Origin: Hibiscus mutabilis
Taxonomy: Eukaryota; Streptophyta; Magnoliopsida; Malvales; Malvaceae
Direction of reading: 5' to 3'
Assembly: GCA_019671005.1 (NCBI GenBank)
Contig: CM033725.1
Span: 31,647,338-31,711,337, forward strand
DNA: 64,000 bases
Positions 25,498-37,242 of this stretch are shown here, piece after piece. The position numbers and the translations under genes are program-made. Numbering within the stretch: the stretch's first letter is position 1; each line of letters starts with the position of its first letter. The notes beneath the pieces were generated by a model. It ran no database searches. It saw only the letters and a program-made list of their open reading frames with translations, and was not told the DNA's origin.

Positions 25498-26214
25498 TGA
25501 CCTAGCCTTTAATTTCAGACTATTTCCTGACTCAATGTGCTCTTCATAATATGACAAGATATGCAAAACAAAAAGGTAGAAAGAAAAAACACGGAAAACA
25601 AAAAGAAGTGTTAGTCAAAGAATAAACAATAAATTCGAAAATGAGAAAAGATAAATGTAAACTAATTAAGCGAAAGGCGAGGACATAAAGAAAAACCCTG
25701 ACCACATGAATTCTAGTTCGCTATGGTTATCCGCATGGCTCTAACGGGGTAGGCTTCTTAGATTCTCACGCATGGGCTTGGTTCTAGTTAAGGGTACCCG
25801 AACCTATCTTATTACCTACAAAGGCAACAAGAACCCCAATTCTGGCCCATTACAAGCTTGCAAATTAGATTCAGTTCAAGGGAAAGCACGGCCTAATGAA
25901 GTGGAGGGCTGCTCACGTGTCAAAGTCCGGAAGTGAATTACCAACCCGTGGAGTGGTGTTTCACTCCCACTTAAGGGACGGAGCTCGGGTATAGAGTTTG
26001 ATGATCATGGTGCAACACATGCCAGTGATTCCTTAGAAATTAAATGAAAAATTAATTCAAAAATCATCAATTATCAAAGCTCGTGCAATCGAAGTCACAT
26101 TTTCAAGAAAGAATCAACCTCACTAAAGTCGATTAAAATTTCAACAATTTCCATCATTAAAAGCAATAAATATTTTCTTGGCTTAACCCTCTTTTTGTTT
26201 TGTAAAAACAAAAT
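25498..26214 (-). other. Untranslated leader of the Tat/Ogre-type element
   Basis: This is the stretch between primer site and ORF1 start on the minus strand. It has no open frame with recognisable motifs. Its C/G-richer block at 25730-26000 contrasts with the A/T-rich surroundings. No host gene is seen. Confidence 0.5.
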
Positions 26215-26234
26215 GGTCCCTAGCGGAGTCGCCA
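26215..26234 (-). other. Primer-binding site, tRNA-Arg type (Tat/Ogre)
   Basis: Minus strand reads TGGCGACTCCGCTAGGGACC. TGGCGACTCCGCTGGGGA-like sites, complementary to a tRNA-Arg 3' end, are characteristic of Tat/Ogre Ty3 retrotransposons. The preceding LTR ends in CA directly against it. Confidence 0.8.
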
Positions 26235-28968
26235 TGCTTTAACTACCTTTTTATCTTTTCGCTACGGGTCATCCCATCATTTTCTGAAATTTGGTTTAAC
26301 GGGGATTTCTTTGGAAAATTCTTATTTTTGAAAACAATAAAGATTTGGAGTCGTCACCGGGCACTTCGGTAAGGTAGGCCGAACACCACAAAACCATAGA
26401 TTCACTTTGAAAAAGGGTTTGGGAGTTGGTTACGTATGGGGAAGGATTAGCACCCCCATCACGCCCAGAAATCGGTACCAAAATATTTGTTGCTTTTAAT
26501 GGATGGAAATTGTTGCAATTTAAATTGAATTTAATTAAGTGTACTTAATTGAAAATTTACCTTAATTGAACGGGCTTTATCAAATTGGTGAGTTCAAATT
26601 AATTGGACGTTTAATTAATAAGGATGACGATACATCGGACCATAGATTAAACCGACATCATATAAGCCTGACTGCCATGTTAATTTATGGTTCAAATTTC
26701 GTACGTCACCTTATGCATGATGCAAGCATTTAGGTATGATGTTATGACATTGTCAATTTTTAATTATCATTTACCTTGGGACAGTAAGGATTAATTCAAA
26801 TATTTGGTCAACATCCATTAAGCCAGGACCGTTACGACACAAATATCAGAATTAATGAACACATCCTTTTATGATTTAAATTAATTAATTGTCATGTGTA
26901 AAATGGGGTCATATGAATGACAAGTATAAATGCATGTCACATAAGGGCTTAAAATATACACACAAAAGGCCCACTAAAGTCCTAGCCTAAAAGACTCAAA
27001 TTATGGAAGTTCAATTAGTGATCTAATTATTAACTAGACGAGTCTAATATTAATCTCTAAATTAATTAAACCCTAAAAACTAAAAAAACACTAATGAATT
27101 ATAGATTAACTTGCACCATGATAATTAATTTGATTAATTTTAAACTAGTATTCCAACGAGCCAAGAATACTATTTAAAATTAATCAAGTTAATTAATCAT
27201 GGTTTTAATTTAAATTGTCCATCTATGCCCAATTGTCAATTTTATCCTAAAAGGGTAATTAAGAGGTGTTCAATTAATTTAATGAACTTAACATTTATCT
27301 CAATAAGCCAAGGGTAAATTTAAATTCACTACATTAATTTGAACCTTAAGTCTAACTATGGCTCTAAAAATAACTAACCCTGGGATCAATTTAATTAATT
27401 TAAAGATTATGCCCCTATGGGACGAGCGCACACTTTAAATTAATTAAATTGTATAACCTTAACCTAACCTATAAGTTTAACCTAACAAGCCCAAAACGAT
27501 AAAAACACATTAAAACAACAAATCCTAAGCAACCTAAACTATGCATATAAAAAATACATATAAATATATATGTATATATATCTTTTAAAACTATATATTA
27601 TGTAGAATATTTAAATCAAGTAGTGTACATTAAAACTATACATTATATGTATTCATTAAAAACATATATTAAATATATTAAAACTATTATTAAAATATAT
27701 ACATATTAAAACCATAGGTTATATACTATAAAAACATATATTTATTCTATGTAAAAGCTATATATTATATACAAAAAAACCGTATATTATAAAACTTATA
27801 TTATATATATTATAGAAAACTATATATTACATATCAAACATGTATTGTATATCATAAAAAACTATATGTTATGTTATATAAAAATTATATGTTATATAAA
27901 AATCATATAAATTATGCCTAAATTATATATTATAACGAAACTATGTGTTATGTAAAAAAACACATGTTATACACAATAGCCACATATCATATATTCTCAT
28001 CAACTTCAAATCTAAAGATCTACTACATTAAAGCAAGAACAACAACAAAATAAAGGTTGGAAAATAAAAAAACATGAAACAAGGTTGTGACAAGGGAACC
28101 ATGGCACTGGATTTTGGACTAAATCGAACAAAAATAAACCTTGAGTGCCAAATTTTAGGAAAAAATTAGATTCAATTAACAAAGGGGGCGAAATTGAAAA
28201 GCTTTTTAAAAAATGAGGGACCTGGGATAGGATTTAAAAAGAAGGAAGCCCTTATGGGCGTAATTTACAAAAGCGGAGGGATTATTGTTGTGATTTTAAA
28301 AAGCGGAAGCCCTTATGGGCGTAATTTTGATGGCACGGAGGGATTTATGAGGAGAATAGACCATTTGTTTTTAAAACCAGATATAAAACACATTTTTTGC
28401 CAAAATAAGAAACTTTTTTAAAGCTTTGTTCTTCAAAAACCAGAGACTCCCCTTTTCTCTCAAACTCGGATAAAGGTCGCCGCGGTGTTTATCCTTGCCG
28501 CTGCGATTCCTAGAATTCGACCGTCCATCCGAGCGGCGGCCGATGAACCCAAAAACCCAAAAAAGCAAACCTTTTCCTGATTTAAACCTAAATCTACCCT
28601 CAGTTTCTCAAAACTCAGCCCCTTTCTTTTTGAAAACCCAAGAAACAGATTTGAAAACCCCTATCTTTTTTAAGAAACAAAACCCCTTTTACTTGTCTCT
28701 CCACCGAATCACTAGACACGACCTCAAAGAGGCCGAAAGTCTTGTCACTAGCGAGAGAGCAACGAACGAAAGGGAAAGGGAACCGACGCTAAAGGTAAAA
28801 GACTCTAACCCTAACTTCATTTATGCTTATGCTTGAATTCGAAATGCAAAATAGGAACTGAGAATTTTTTACCTCTAAAAACCGAAGGCTTTCAATGGGA
28901 GATAGAACTATTACAATAACATAAAATAAAAGAAATGAGTGGTTAACCCAGACAAAAATTAGTGATTA
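26235..28968 (-). mobile_element. LTR of the Tat/Ogre-type element (about 2.7 kb)
   Basis: The primer-site-proximal end is AAGCA on the minus strand. The distal end is inferred at 28968, where the minus strand would begin TGTAATCACT and the neighbouring gene-like repeat starts abruptly. Hence the distal border is less certain. Content: a block at 26345-26470 with GGAGTCGTCACCGGGCACTT, repeated AATTAATTTAAT tracts, and a very A/T-rich stretch 27540-27980 of ATATAT/ATTAAAAC units. A G/C-rich 28440-28530 segment follows. Open frames at 28194-28421 and 28495-28836 have no known domain. Confidence 0.65.
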
Positions 28969-29458
28969 CAAGAATTCGTCGTGAGCATGTTGTTTCCATA
29001 CCCTTTATGAGTTTCGATGAATTTCACTTTCACTACCTTGATTTAATGAGACAATGGAAGTTCATACCATTTTTAAGCATACCCAACATTTTTTTATAGA
29101 AATCTTGTTCTTATTTTTTACTCTAATGCTCGGTGTATTTATAACCAAGATAAAACTGAGGTCGTTGCTATTGAGTCTTACCTTATGGGTCAAAAATTTG
29201 AACTTGATTCTACTGTTATAGTCGATCTTTTTGGTATGGATGATATTGGTTTAGATGATGAAAATATTTATACTCACACATATAGTGGCATTGTCTCCGC
29301 ACTTGATGCTCATGAACATTTCCTTCACATCCTCATCACTTGGTGGTTACGGTCATCCGGTGGTAAGTGGTTTACTATTCACCAAGTCGATGAATTTTGG
29401 CTATATTGTTTTTGTGAGGGTAAGCGTCCAAACCTAGCCCAAATAATGTTTGGCAATA
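28969..29458 (+). pseudogene. Plant-transposon-protein-like gene, partial copy 1
   Basis: About 490 bp that is nearly identical to 29910-30385. The translation contains REHVVSIPFMSF, then ESYLMGQKFELDSTVIVDL, then HFLHILITWWLRSSGGKW. In context this resembles the putative plant transposon protein domain found in many plant retroelement-linked genes (PF20167-like; recalled, not searched). The upstream part is cut off by the inferred LTR border, and similarity to copy 2 stops after GCCCAAATAATG. There is an in-frame stop in the LMRQW region in copy 2 but not in copy 1. Function unknown. Confidence 0.5.
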
Positions 29459-29744
29459 TATTTAGGATGTATATATCATGTTTTTCAAATATTTTATAAA
29501 AATCATTCAAGACATAAATTGTTTTGTTCGAATATAAAGTTATACTCGTATATTTTTCTTTACTGTTTTTCAATTTTACTTTCACCAAAAAATTTATACT
29601 CATGTATGATTTTTAAAACTATACGATATAGTTTTTAATAATACTTTGATCATTGGATTGATTTATTGGATTGAATGTGATGTTTATGCATACATTATTT
29701 TTGTGGTTTGAATTTTGTTTTTTTTCAAGATTATGGGTCCTAAG
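29459..29744. other. A/T-rich spacer between the two gene-like copies
   Basis: No domain or RNA gene is seen; a T-run and CAAG lie immediately before the ATG at 29745. Confidence 0.5.
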
Positions 29745-30912
29745 AAAAGAGCAAAAAAACAGATCGGGTCTAGTTCTTCCAATCCTACCGAACCTAATCC
29801 CAAAAACAATGGTACAAAACCAAACTTAAACCTTATTTTTCAACAATGTTTTAATGAGCCTCAATATCCTCGCGCCATGGACCATTTTAAACAATACTAA
29901 AATTTTAGAATTCGTCGCGAGCATGTTGTTTCCATACCATTTATGACTTTCGGTGAATTTTACTTTCACTACCTTGATTTAATGAGACAATAGAAGTTCA
30001 TACCATTTTTAAGCATACCCAACATTCTTTATGGAAATCTTATTCTTATTTTTTACTCTAATGCCCGGTGTATTTATAAACAAGATAAAACTCAGGTCGT
30101 TGCTATTGAGTCTTACCTTATGGGTCAAAAATTTGAACTTGATTCTACTATTATAGCCGATCTTTTTGGTATGGATGATATTGGTTTAGATGATGAAAAT
30201 GTTTATACTCACATATATAGTGGTTCTATCTCCGCACTTGATGCTCATGAACGTTTCCTTCACCTTCTCATCACTTGGTGGTTACGGTCATCCGGTGGTA
30301 AGTGGTTTACTATTCACCAAGTCGATGACTTTTGGCTATATTGTTTCCGTGAGGATAAGCGTCCAAAACTAGCCCAATAATGTTTGCCGAGATAGTCTTC
30401 CTTGTCCAAAATCGACATAACTCTCTTGTGTCATCTTTCACCTATGGCACCACCTTGAGTTACATGTTCCACAAGCTAGGGATCGATTGCTCTTATGATC
30501 TTGCTTCGCTTCTCACTGACCCTATTGATGATCATTCTCTCTGTCAAGAAAAGTTTACCTACTATAGTGGAGAATGGATTAAGATTGAGGATCTTCCCGG
30601 TGATGCTCAACCCGATCTAGTGGCAATTCCTCTGGTTGTTCTAGAAGCTCCGATTGCTCTACCTTCCTAGATGCTCTCACGGCCTATCTTGATGGAAGGT
30701 TTGCTACCATGGACACTCGGTTTTCCGAGATGAACACAAGGTTTGATGCTATTGACACTCATTTCAATTCATTGGATACTCGAGTGATTTCCATTGAGAC
30801 CCGCCAAACTTTAATGGATATGACTCTCACCGCATTTCATGGTGAATGGTATGGTCATTCCCTTGGTGATGATGGCATGAAAGATGAAGATGAGGATGAA
30901 GACGCTCCTTAG
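29745..30912 (+). pseudogene. Plant-transposon-protein-like gene, copy 2, with coiled-coil tail
   Basis: ATG at 29745 gives a basic, Ser/Pro/Asn-rich N-terminus (MGPKKRAKKQIGSSSS) and then a stop at 29898. The frame resumes in the block shared with copy 1 (ESYLMGQKFELDST, RFLHLLITWWLRSSGGKW). It continues after a TAA near 30378 as SFTYGTTLSYMFHKLGIDC and ends in a heptad-like region MDTRFSEMNTRFDAIDTHF followed by an acidic tail (DEDEDEDAP, stop 30912). The layout fits plant retroelement-associated proteins with an N-terminal PF20167-like domain and C-terminal coiled coil. It may belong to a non-autonomous LTR element ending in the SIRE-like LTR at 31294. It is broken by at least three stops or frameshifts. 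Confidence 0.5.
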
Positions 30913-30920
30913 GCTCTTGC

Positions 30921-30945
30921 ATATCATATCATATCATATCATATT
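30921..30945 (+). repeat. (ATATC)5 microsatellite
   Basis: Five ATATC units (the last ATATT) lie 8 bp after the stop of the coiled-coil frame. Confidence 0.9.
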
Positions 30946-31277
30946 AGGATTTGAGTTTTATGCACCTATGTTTTTATTTGTTTCTCTATGACATTATACT
31001 TTGAATATCTTATGCTTTTGGATTATGTTTTAAGTTTTAAGTTGGATATTTTAATTTTGCTTTGAATTCAATAATCTCTATGTTGTTTATTTATGCTTGG
31101 AGTTCTTTATTGCTTTATATCTTGTCTTTATATTGCCCTATTGATTTTAATCAAACAAAAAGGGGGAGAAGTAATGAGATTAAATTTTAAAAGTTTTTCA
31201 AAATTAAACTATCTTTTAGCCTTAAAGAAAGGGGGAGTAATTTCAAAAGACTTAAAATTTATTTTGGATTTGTTATA

Positions 31278-31293
31278 TCAAAAAGGTGGAGAT
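31278..31293 (+). other. Polypurine tract of a SIRE-like element
   Basis: ATCAAAAAGGTGGAGAT lies next to TGTAAAACC. Two further AAAGGGGGAG tracts lie just upstream (31160-31240), as is usual before the 3' LTR of SIRE-type Ty1 elements. Confidence 0.55.
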
Positions 31294-32451
31294 TGTAAAA
31301 CCTTATTTGATTTTGATATAACAATGAATTTTAAGGACTATTTTGTAAAAATTGATACACTTTTAACTACTTAAAAAGACTCACAAATTGACAAGGATTC
31401 AAACTTAAAATATTTTCTAAGTCAAAACCTTAAACCCTAAATATTTTCTAAGTGTTTTGGTGCTCAAAATAGCCAAATTGGCCCAGGCGTATAGATACGC
31501 CCTTATCCGTATCAATATAGTTTTTTGTTACTGGAATGTCAATTTTAAATTTAATGGTTATAGGGTGCTGATACGCATGTATCCGTAATGGTACACCATT
31601 CATACTTAGAACTAATTTGTCTTTGAGTATCGGTACAGATTTATGCGTACCGATACGGGGTGTTAAGATTTTATAAATCTTTTGCATTTAACATTCGACT
31701 GTTGCCTTGTCAGTTTATTGGAATCACAACTTTGAAAATTAGTTATAACGTACTGATACCTTCTTAGGCGTGTCGATACCTTTTTTGTTCTCAACTTTAG
31801 CATATTTTAGTGAGCAAAATTAGTACCCATACAGCCTAGCTCGTACCGATACCCCTTTGTAAAATACACTCTACGTATTGATACGTCTTCACGCATATTG
31901 AAACCTTTTTGTATAACGACTTTTTTTCTTATAGTAGGTACTGATACCGAAGCCCGTGTACTGATACCCTATGTTGGCAGCCAACATTTATTGTGGGGAA
32001 AATGAAGTCCAACGGCTATAATTATGATCTCAACTACCCAAACGGTTGGAAATCAATGAGAGGGTATATAAACAAGTTTTCAAAGCTACAACAACTATTG
32101 ATCAAGTCTAAAAGGAAGAAATTGTAATTGGGCAAACATTCTACCTTTTGAGAGGTTCTTTCATTTTGCTATTATTCGTCTTGTAAAAGAGAATTTTCTT
32201 AAAGCTTAGGGGTATAAGCTTTGAGATTGTAAAGATTTCCTCTTGTGCCTAGAAAAAAGGAAAAAATTCATAATGAATTTGGGAAAATCCTTAGTGGGAA
32301 GCTAAGGTAGTGGATGTAAACCTTGTTAGAAGGTTGAACCACTATAAATCTATTGTGTCCAAATTTTCTATCTTTCCAATTTGCTTCCACAATTTTTAAA
32401 TTGCCAATTCACCTCTCTTGGCCCTTTCACCATTGATTGAGCATCCCAACA
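31294..32451 (+). mobile_element. SIRE-like (Ty1/copia) 3' LTR
   Basis: Starts TGTAAAACC after the purine tract and ends CCCAACA, about 1158 bp. In its 3' part lie a TATATAAAC box (32066) and the order GGGAAGCTAAGGTAGTGGATGTA then GTTGAACCACTATAAATC, in short pieces, which I associate with SIRE-type LTRs. The 5' part has GTATCGATAC-like motifs (31480-31970). Bases after the end are ATGTC; the 5' LTR is not seen, so no duplication can be tested. Confidence 0.6.
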
Positions 32452-32936
32452 ATGTCATAGGCGACGCGGTAAACCATAAACCATAATTTTTTTGATCCAT
32501 CTATCTCAAAATCAACATTTCCAGGAAGAATGCTTAGTCAGTACCGGTACTTGGCCACACGTACCAGTACAACACCCTTGGGTACCAATACTTAGACGCG
32601 TACCGATACCAAAACTGCTCATTAGGATTTTACAAGCCTTCGTGTACCGATACGGGTCGACCTGTATCAATATGACCTTGAATGGTGTACTGGTACATTT
32701 TGAAGCCCATACTGGTACTCCTCACAGTTTATCCTTGTTCTTCACTTTAAACAATGGGTACCGGTACGACTCCCTGCGTACCGGTACCAAAGCCCATAAA
32801 TCAATTTCTAAAGCTCAAAAATCAACCTATAATTGTCTCTAAGGACATCCACTTCAACCCAAATGATTGTTTAATCTTTCTAAGGTATTTATGGGTTTAA
32901 AAGAGTCATATAACAATAAATCCAACATCAAAATCA
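32452..32936. other. Repeat-derived DNA with GTACCGGTACC-like motifs
   Basis: This stretch has no gene. It holds about ten degenerate GTACCGGTAC/GTACCGATAC motifs (32540-32790) like those in the neighbouring LTR, so it is probably a fragment of another LTR. Confidence 0.5.
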
Positions 32937-35231
32937 CTACTTTAATCTCCAAAACAAGCTCTGCCATACAATACCCACAAACACTATAATATCAAGCTTT
33001 CTAAGCACGTCTTTAATTTGTCCATTTGAATGAGTCAAAGATCTGTCTGCTAGTTGTAATGTAACTGCAATGGGTTTAACTTTGCCAATGCATAACTTTT
33101 GAAAAGTTGATAATGACATTAAATTAATACAAGCCCCAAGATCACAAAGAGCCTTGCTAAAGTAGTGATTTCTAATAGAACATGGTATGATGAAGTTGCA
33201 TGGTCTTTAATTTTTCTTGGTAGAGAGGTTGATACAAGCGCACTACACTTCTCTGTGAGCGCAATGGTCTCTATCGCACTGAGCTTTTTCTTCTTAGATA
33301 GAACTTCCTTCATGAACTTTGCATAATTAGGAATCTGCGTAAGAGCATCCATCAAGGGATTTGCACTGTAAGCTGTTGCAAAGTATCTTGAAAGAATTAA
33401 AATTGATTGTCAGACTCAGTATTCTTGAATCTCTAAGGAAAATGTGAATATGGAGTATCTGTTGATTGCGTCGACGTCTAAAATTGCACCGACAACTTAG
33501 ACAACAAAACTGGTGGTAATAGAGTGACAACTGAAAGAGCATCATCTGTTATACCATCCTTCATTCTATCTTTCAACATTTAGTCAATTTTCAAAGATTT
33601 CTCACGCTTATGAGTAGATATGGGTGATTGTTGCATCGAATCGGCAGTCTGCTTTACACTACGGAGAGTAATAGCCTTGCAGTGTTCTTTTCCCTTGATT
33701 ACCGGGCTCTCAGTATTGCTAGAAAGTGTGCCCGATTGTCAAGAGTTCATGCCAGTACTTAACTATCCCAATTGAGCTTCCAAAGTACGAATAGCTGAAG
33801 AATGACCTTGTACTATAGCTTCAGTCTGAGAGAAATGGTCGCGCCTCCATTTCTCAAAGAGAGTAAATGGATCAAATATAATGATTAGAGCATAATGACT
33901 AGTTTGTGATTGTATCTAAGACGTTGCTCCATACTGTGATTGCGTGTCGTATTGTGATTGTTGAGTCTATGAAGAAAAATATTGTGGTTGCATCTTGTTC
34001 TGTTTTGACTGCAGTGGGGCCTCTGGTATAAACTATTGTTGTGGATAATTGAAATTCTCATGGTGCACACTAGAGTTTCCTTGAAAACAATTATTCCCAT
34101 AGCGGAATACTTCTGAGTTGTGTGCAAAATTGAAATTTCTCCCAAATTGCCTATTAGTTGTGTTGTAAAAAGTACCCACAGTATTTCCCATCATATTGCT
34201 TATATAGCTCACATTTTCTTCATGTTGTTGGTAATCTTCATAGCTATGGTTCTCACCACAAATCTCACAAGAGAACATAGAAGTAGTAGTTTGTTGAGCT
34301 AGCTGAATATGAGCAACTTCCCTTGTTCCGTCCATATTTTTTATGTTGTTCTCTAAAGAAGAAATTCGAGCCTTTAGAGAAGAGATATCATCCAATTCGA
34401 AAACTCCTAACGCAGTTTTACATGAAGCAACTCTCGATATAGGATATGAAAAATCATTTTGTGTAAATTGCTCTAACACTCCAACAACAGCAATGTAAGT
34501 GTAATCGAGTAAGTTCCATTAGATGATCTGCTGACAAGATGCCTTGTGGACTTATTCAACTCATTGTAAAAAATCTCAATTTGAGTTTCTTGCTGAAGGT
34601 CATGGTTGCGACATTGCCGCAACAATGACTTATATCTTTCCCATGTACAGTGGAGAGTTTCATCATCCAATTGATAGCAAGCAGTGATATTATTCCTCAA
34701 ACACGAGTTCGTTGTTGGTGGATTAAAGCGTAATACAAACTATGTTGCGAGATTATTCCATGACATAATAGATCCAGTAGGGGATCCATGAAACCACGTG
34801 CGAGCTCTTCCTTGCAAAGAATATAGGAATAATTGCATACGTAAGGCATTATCAGGAACACCTTATTGACTACAAGAATCACAGATTAAAAGAAATGATT
34901 GAAAATGCTCTCTAGCGTCTTTATGTGGCAACCCCGCATACTATCCATTCGATTTGAGCATTTGGAGCATAATCGGCTTCAACTCGAAATTTCTAACTTG
35001 AATAGGTGGTCGAACAACTCTCAGTTGCAAATCATCCAAATGAGGAACTACAACCTCTCGGATTGTTCTGTTTTAGGTTGGTGGGTTTTCAGGATCATGT
35101 GAGGGCATCATTGGAATACCCTCATTGTTGATTTGTCTCGCCCTCTCACTTTGTTCTCGAAGTCTTCGTCTAAGAGTCCTTTCAACTTCTAGATCAGGTA
35201 TGAAAAGCAGTGTGGTAGAACTTCTAGTCAT
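32937..35231 (-). pseudogene. Athila-type gag-protease, broken
   Basis: ATG at 35231 (minus) begins MTRSSTTLLFIPDLEVERTL. It is followed by FELKPIMLQML, LPHKDAREHFQSFLLICD and LRMQLFLYSLQGRARTWF. Then come WERYKSLLRQCRNHDLQ and IFYNELNKSTRHLV, the classic Athila-type gag core. Further on lie a zinc-knuckle relic CEICGENHSYEDY (its last Cys position is lost) and a Gln/Asn-rich linker. The region before protease (DALTQIPNYAKFMKEVLS, then TEKCSALV) follows, and the protease flank MSLSTFQKL...VTLQLADRSL ends at about 32937. RT and everything beyond are absent. Multiple stops and frameshifts break it. Same family layout as the fragment at 2346-2843. Confidence 0.85.
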
Positions 35232-35350
35232 ACAACACCAAAGATGCTGATAAAAAGAAAAGAAAATAATAAAAGATAGGTTAGGAACAACTATAAACTA
35301 AAGAAAGGAAATAGAATTACTAACAAAAACATAAACACTAAATAACGCCA

Positions 35351-35368
35351 TCACTGGCAACAGCGCAA
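35351..35368 (-). other. Degenerate primer-binding site
   Basis: Minus strand reads TTGCGCTGTTGCCAGTGA, a mutated form of the Athila TGGCGCCGTTGCCGGGGA, placed between gag and the LTR. Confidence 0.5.
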
Positions 35369-36625
35369 AACTTGATCGGTGAATAATCATCACATGAATT
35401 GTGCAAGCGTACACTATCGATGCAAGTATAGTTAACAGGTAGATCATGTTAGATATCGATCCCACGAGGATAAATATTCAGATGTATTCTTATATCGCTT
35501 CATGCAATTCTGAAAATAAAGGAACTGTGAGTGTAATTGTGGTGTAATGAAAGAATAAAAGATTAAGTATAAGATCGATTGTGAGAGCAAGAAAAATAAT
35601 TAACTGAAGGCAAAGGAAATATCAAGTAAAGATTTGGATCCCCTTGGCTTAACTTGACAGATTATCAAGTCCTACAAGGAAACAATATTCAATGGTTCAT
35701 TTAACAAATAAACATACTCAACTAGCTTACTAGTTTTTATTCAATTCTCAATTGATGACTCAAATATGTAGATCAACCACAACTATCGTTGTTTGTCAGA
35801 ACTACAAATCCTCGAAAAAAATGGATCAACTCTCGTTGTAATGGTTTGTTAATCTAAACTATCACTGCATCTCTCAATGTCAGTGATGATGTTAAACACT
35901 CTCATGCAAACAAAGCTTCGATCCAATAATTGAAATAAGAAGAAAGCTAATAAGATTATATTGAATTTAAAATCCAGGTTTAAACAAGTTCATAAAAAGC
36001 TAAAAAGATAAACCATCATCATTTAATGCAAGAAATATAATAAAGCTTCAATAAACATCTATATTTAGAGGGATTTAATGAAGATAAACATATTTCTCCT
36101 TGTTTCAGTACATGAATCCTCGTTTCCTTAGATATTTCTGTCTTGCTTCGCCTTAGTTCTCTAGAAATGGAACTTAAGCCGCCATGGGATGAGAGCTTCG
36201 AAAAGTTAAAGATGATAGGAAAATGATAATCGCGTGAGTTGTATTCTCTCTCCTCCAAAAGTACCATTTTATGAGCTGCTGAAGTAAGGACACATGTCCT
36301 TCAGGTGATTTACGTGACCTTCTGCCGTACACAATTTATTGTAACAGGAAATCCATTTGGCATATTTGTCCTTATCCTTGGCAGTTTGGACAGCTGGTCA
36401 CTACAGTTTCGAACCTAGTTGCAGTGATGAGACATCCTTTGCAAGGACATTAACAATGTAGCGACAATATAGCAAAAAGGTAGAAAATTATATAACAAGA
36501 GAAACTAAGACCTAAATTAGACAAAATGTAAATAATAAACAGAAAATACAAATATGAATGCATAAAATAATGATGTGGGGATAATTTAATCTATAAATCT
36601 AGAGGAAATACGTGCTCATTAGAGA
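35369..36625 (-). mobile_element. Athila-type LTR, minus strand (second copy)
   Basis: Between the primer site and the chromovirus integrase remnant at 36626. It carries GTGCAAGCGTACACTATCGATG and TATCGATCCCACGAGG (in short pieces) in the same place as the LTR at 2933-4392, with the same order. On the minus strand it begins near TAATGAGCACG. No gene is seen inside. Confidence 0.65.
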
Positions 36626-36900
36626 TCTATCAGTGATAAAGTCTTCCTGAATGTGTCGCCTTGGAAGAAAATGATACGCTTTAGGTGTAAAAAAAGTTGA
36701 GTTCGAAGTTTATTGGGCAGTATGAAATTCTTGAGAGAGTTGGACTCATGGCTTATAGGTTGGCGTTTTTTGCTAGAGATGGATCGCATCCACAATAGCA
36801 TACCTTTAGTTAAGGTTTTGTGGGGAAACCATGGAGTTAGAAGGCTACTTGAAAAATGAAGTCGTTTATAGAGTTGCAATATCCTTCACTTCAAGTCATG
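36626..36900 (+). pseudogene. Chromovirus 3 integrase C-terminus and chromodomain relic
   Basis: The translation GDKVFLNVSPWKKMIRF matches the integrase C-terminal region of chromoviruses 1 and 2 (VSPWKKVMRF), followed after frameshifts by VRSLLGSMKF and PLVKVLWGNHGV from the chromodomain. Everything 5' of this point is replaced by the Athila-type LTR. Confidence 0.8.
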
Positions 36901-36927
36901 TAAACTTTGAGGATAAAATTTTCTTTA

Positions 36928-37080
36928 AGGGAAAAGAGTTGTAACAACTCAAATTTTTGAATCAACGGGTGAGTGTTGACCCCAAGTCATGGGCTCAAGG
37001 GTTGAATAAGACAATTAGAACAATTAGGTTAAGTTTGGGCTTTTTGGATGTTAAATACATTTATTCATAAAATACATGAA
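36928..37080 (+). mobile_element. Polypurine tract and start of chromovirus 3 LTR
   Basis: AAGGGAAAAGAG is followed by TGTAACAACTC at 36940, the expected order. The LTR's right limit is not seen; after about 37080 the DNA becomes A/T-rich with other repeats. Confidence 0.6.
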
Positions 37081-37242
37081 TTAATATTAAGGTAAATTAT
37101 ACATATGACCCTTAATTATGGGGTTGGTGTCAATTTGACCATTATACTTTTAATTTTGGCAATTATACCACATTACTATTTAAGTGGTTCCAATCAAGCC
37201 ACTTACCTTTAGAACCTAACGGAAAGATGACGTGGCAGTTAA

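Noticed and set aside
28194..28836. Open frames of 75 and 113 codons on the plus strand.
   Set aside because: They lie inside the minus-strand Tat-type LTR and show no recognisable motif.
31093..31374. A 93-codon plus-strand frame with Lys/Gly-rich pieces.
   Set aside because: It runs through polypurine tracts and into the SIRE-like LTR, so is not a gene.
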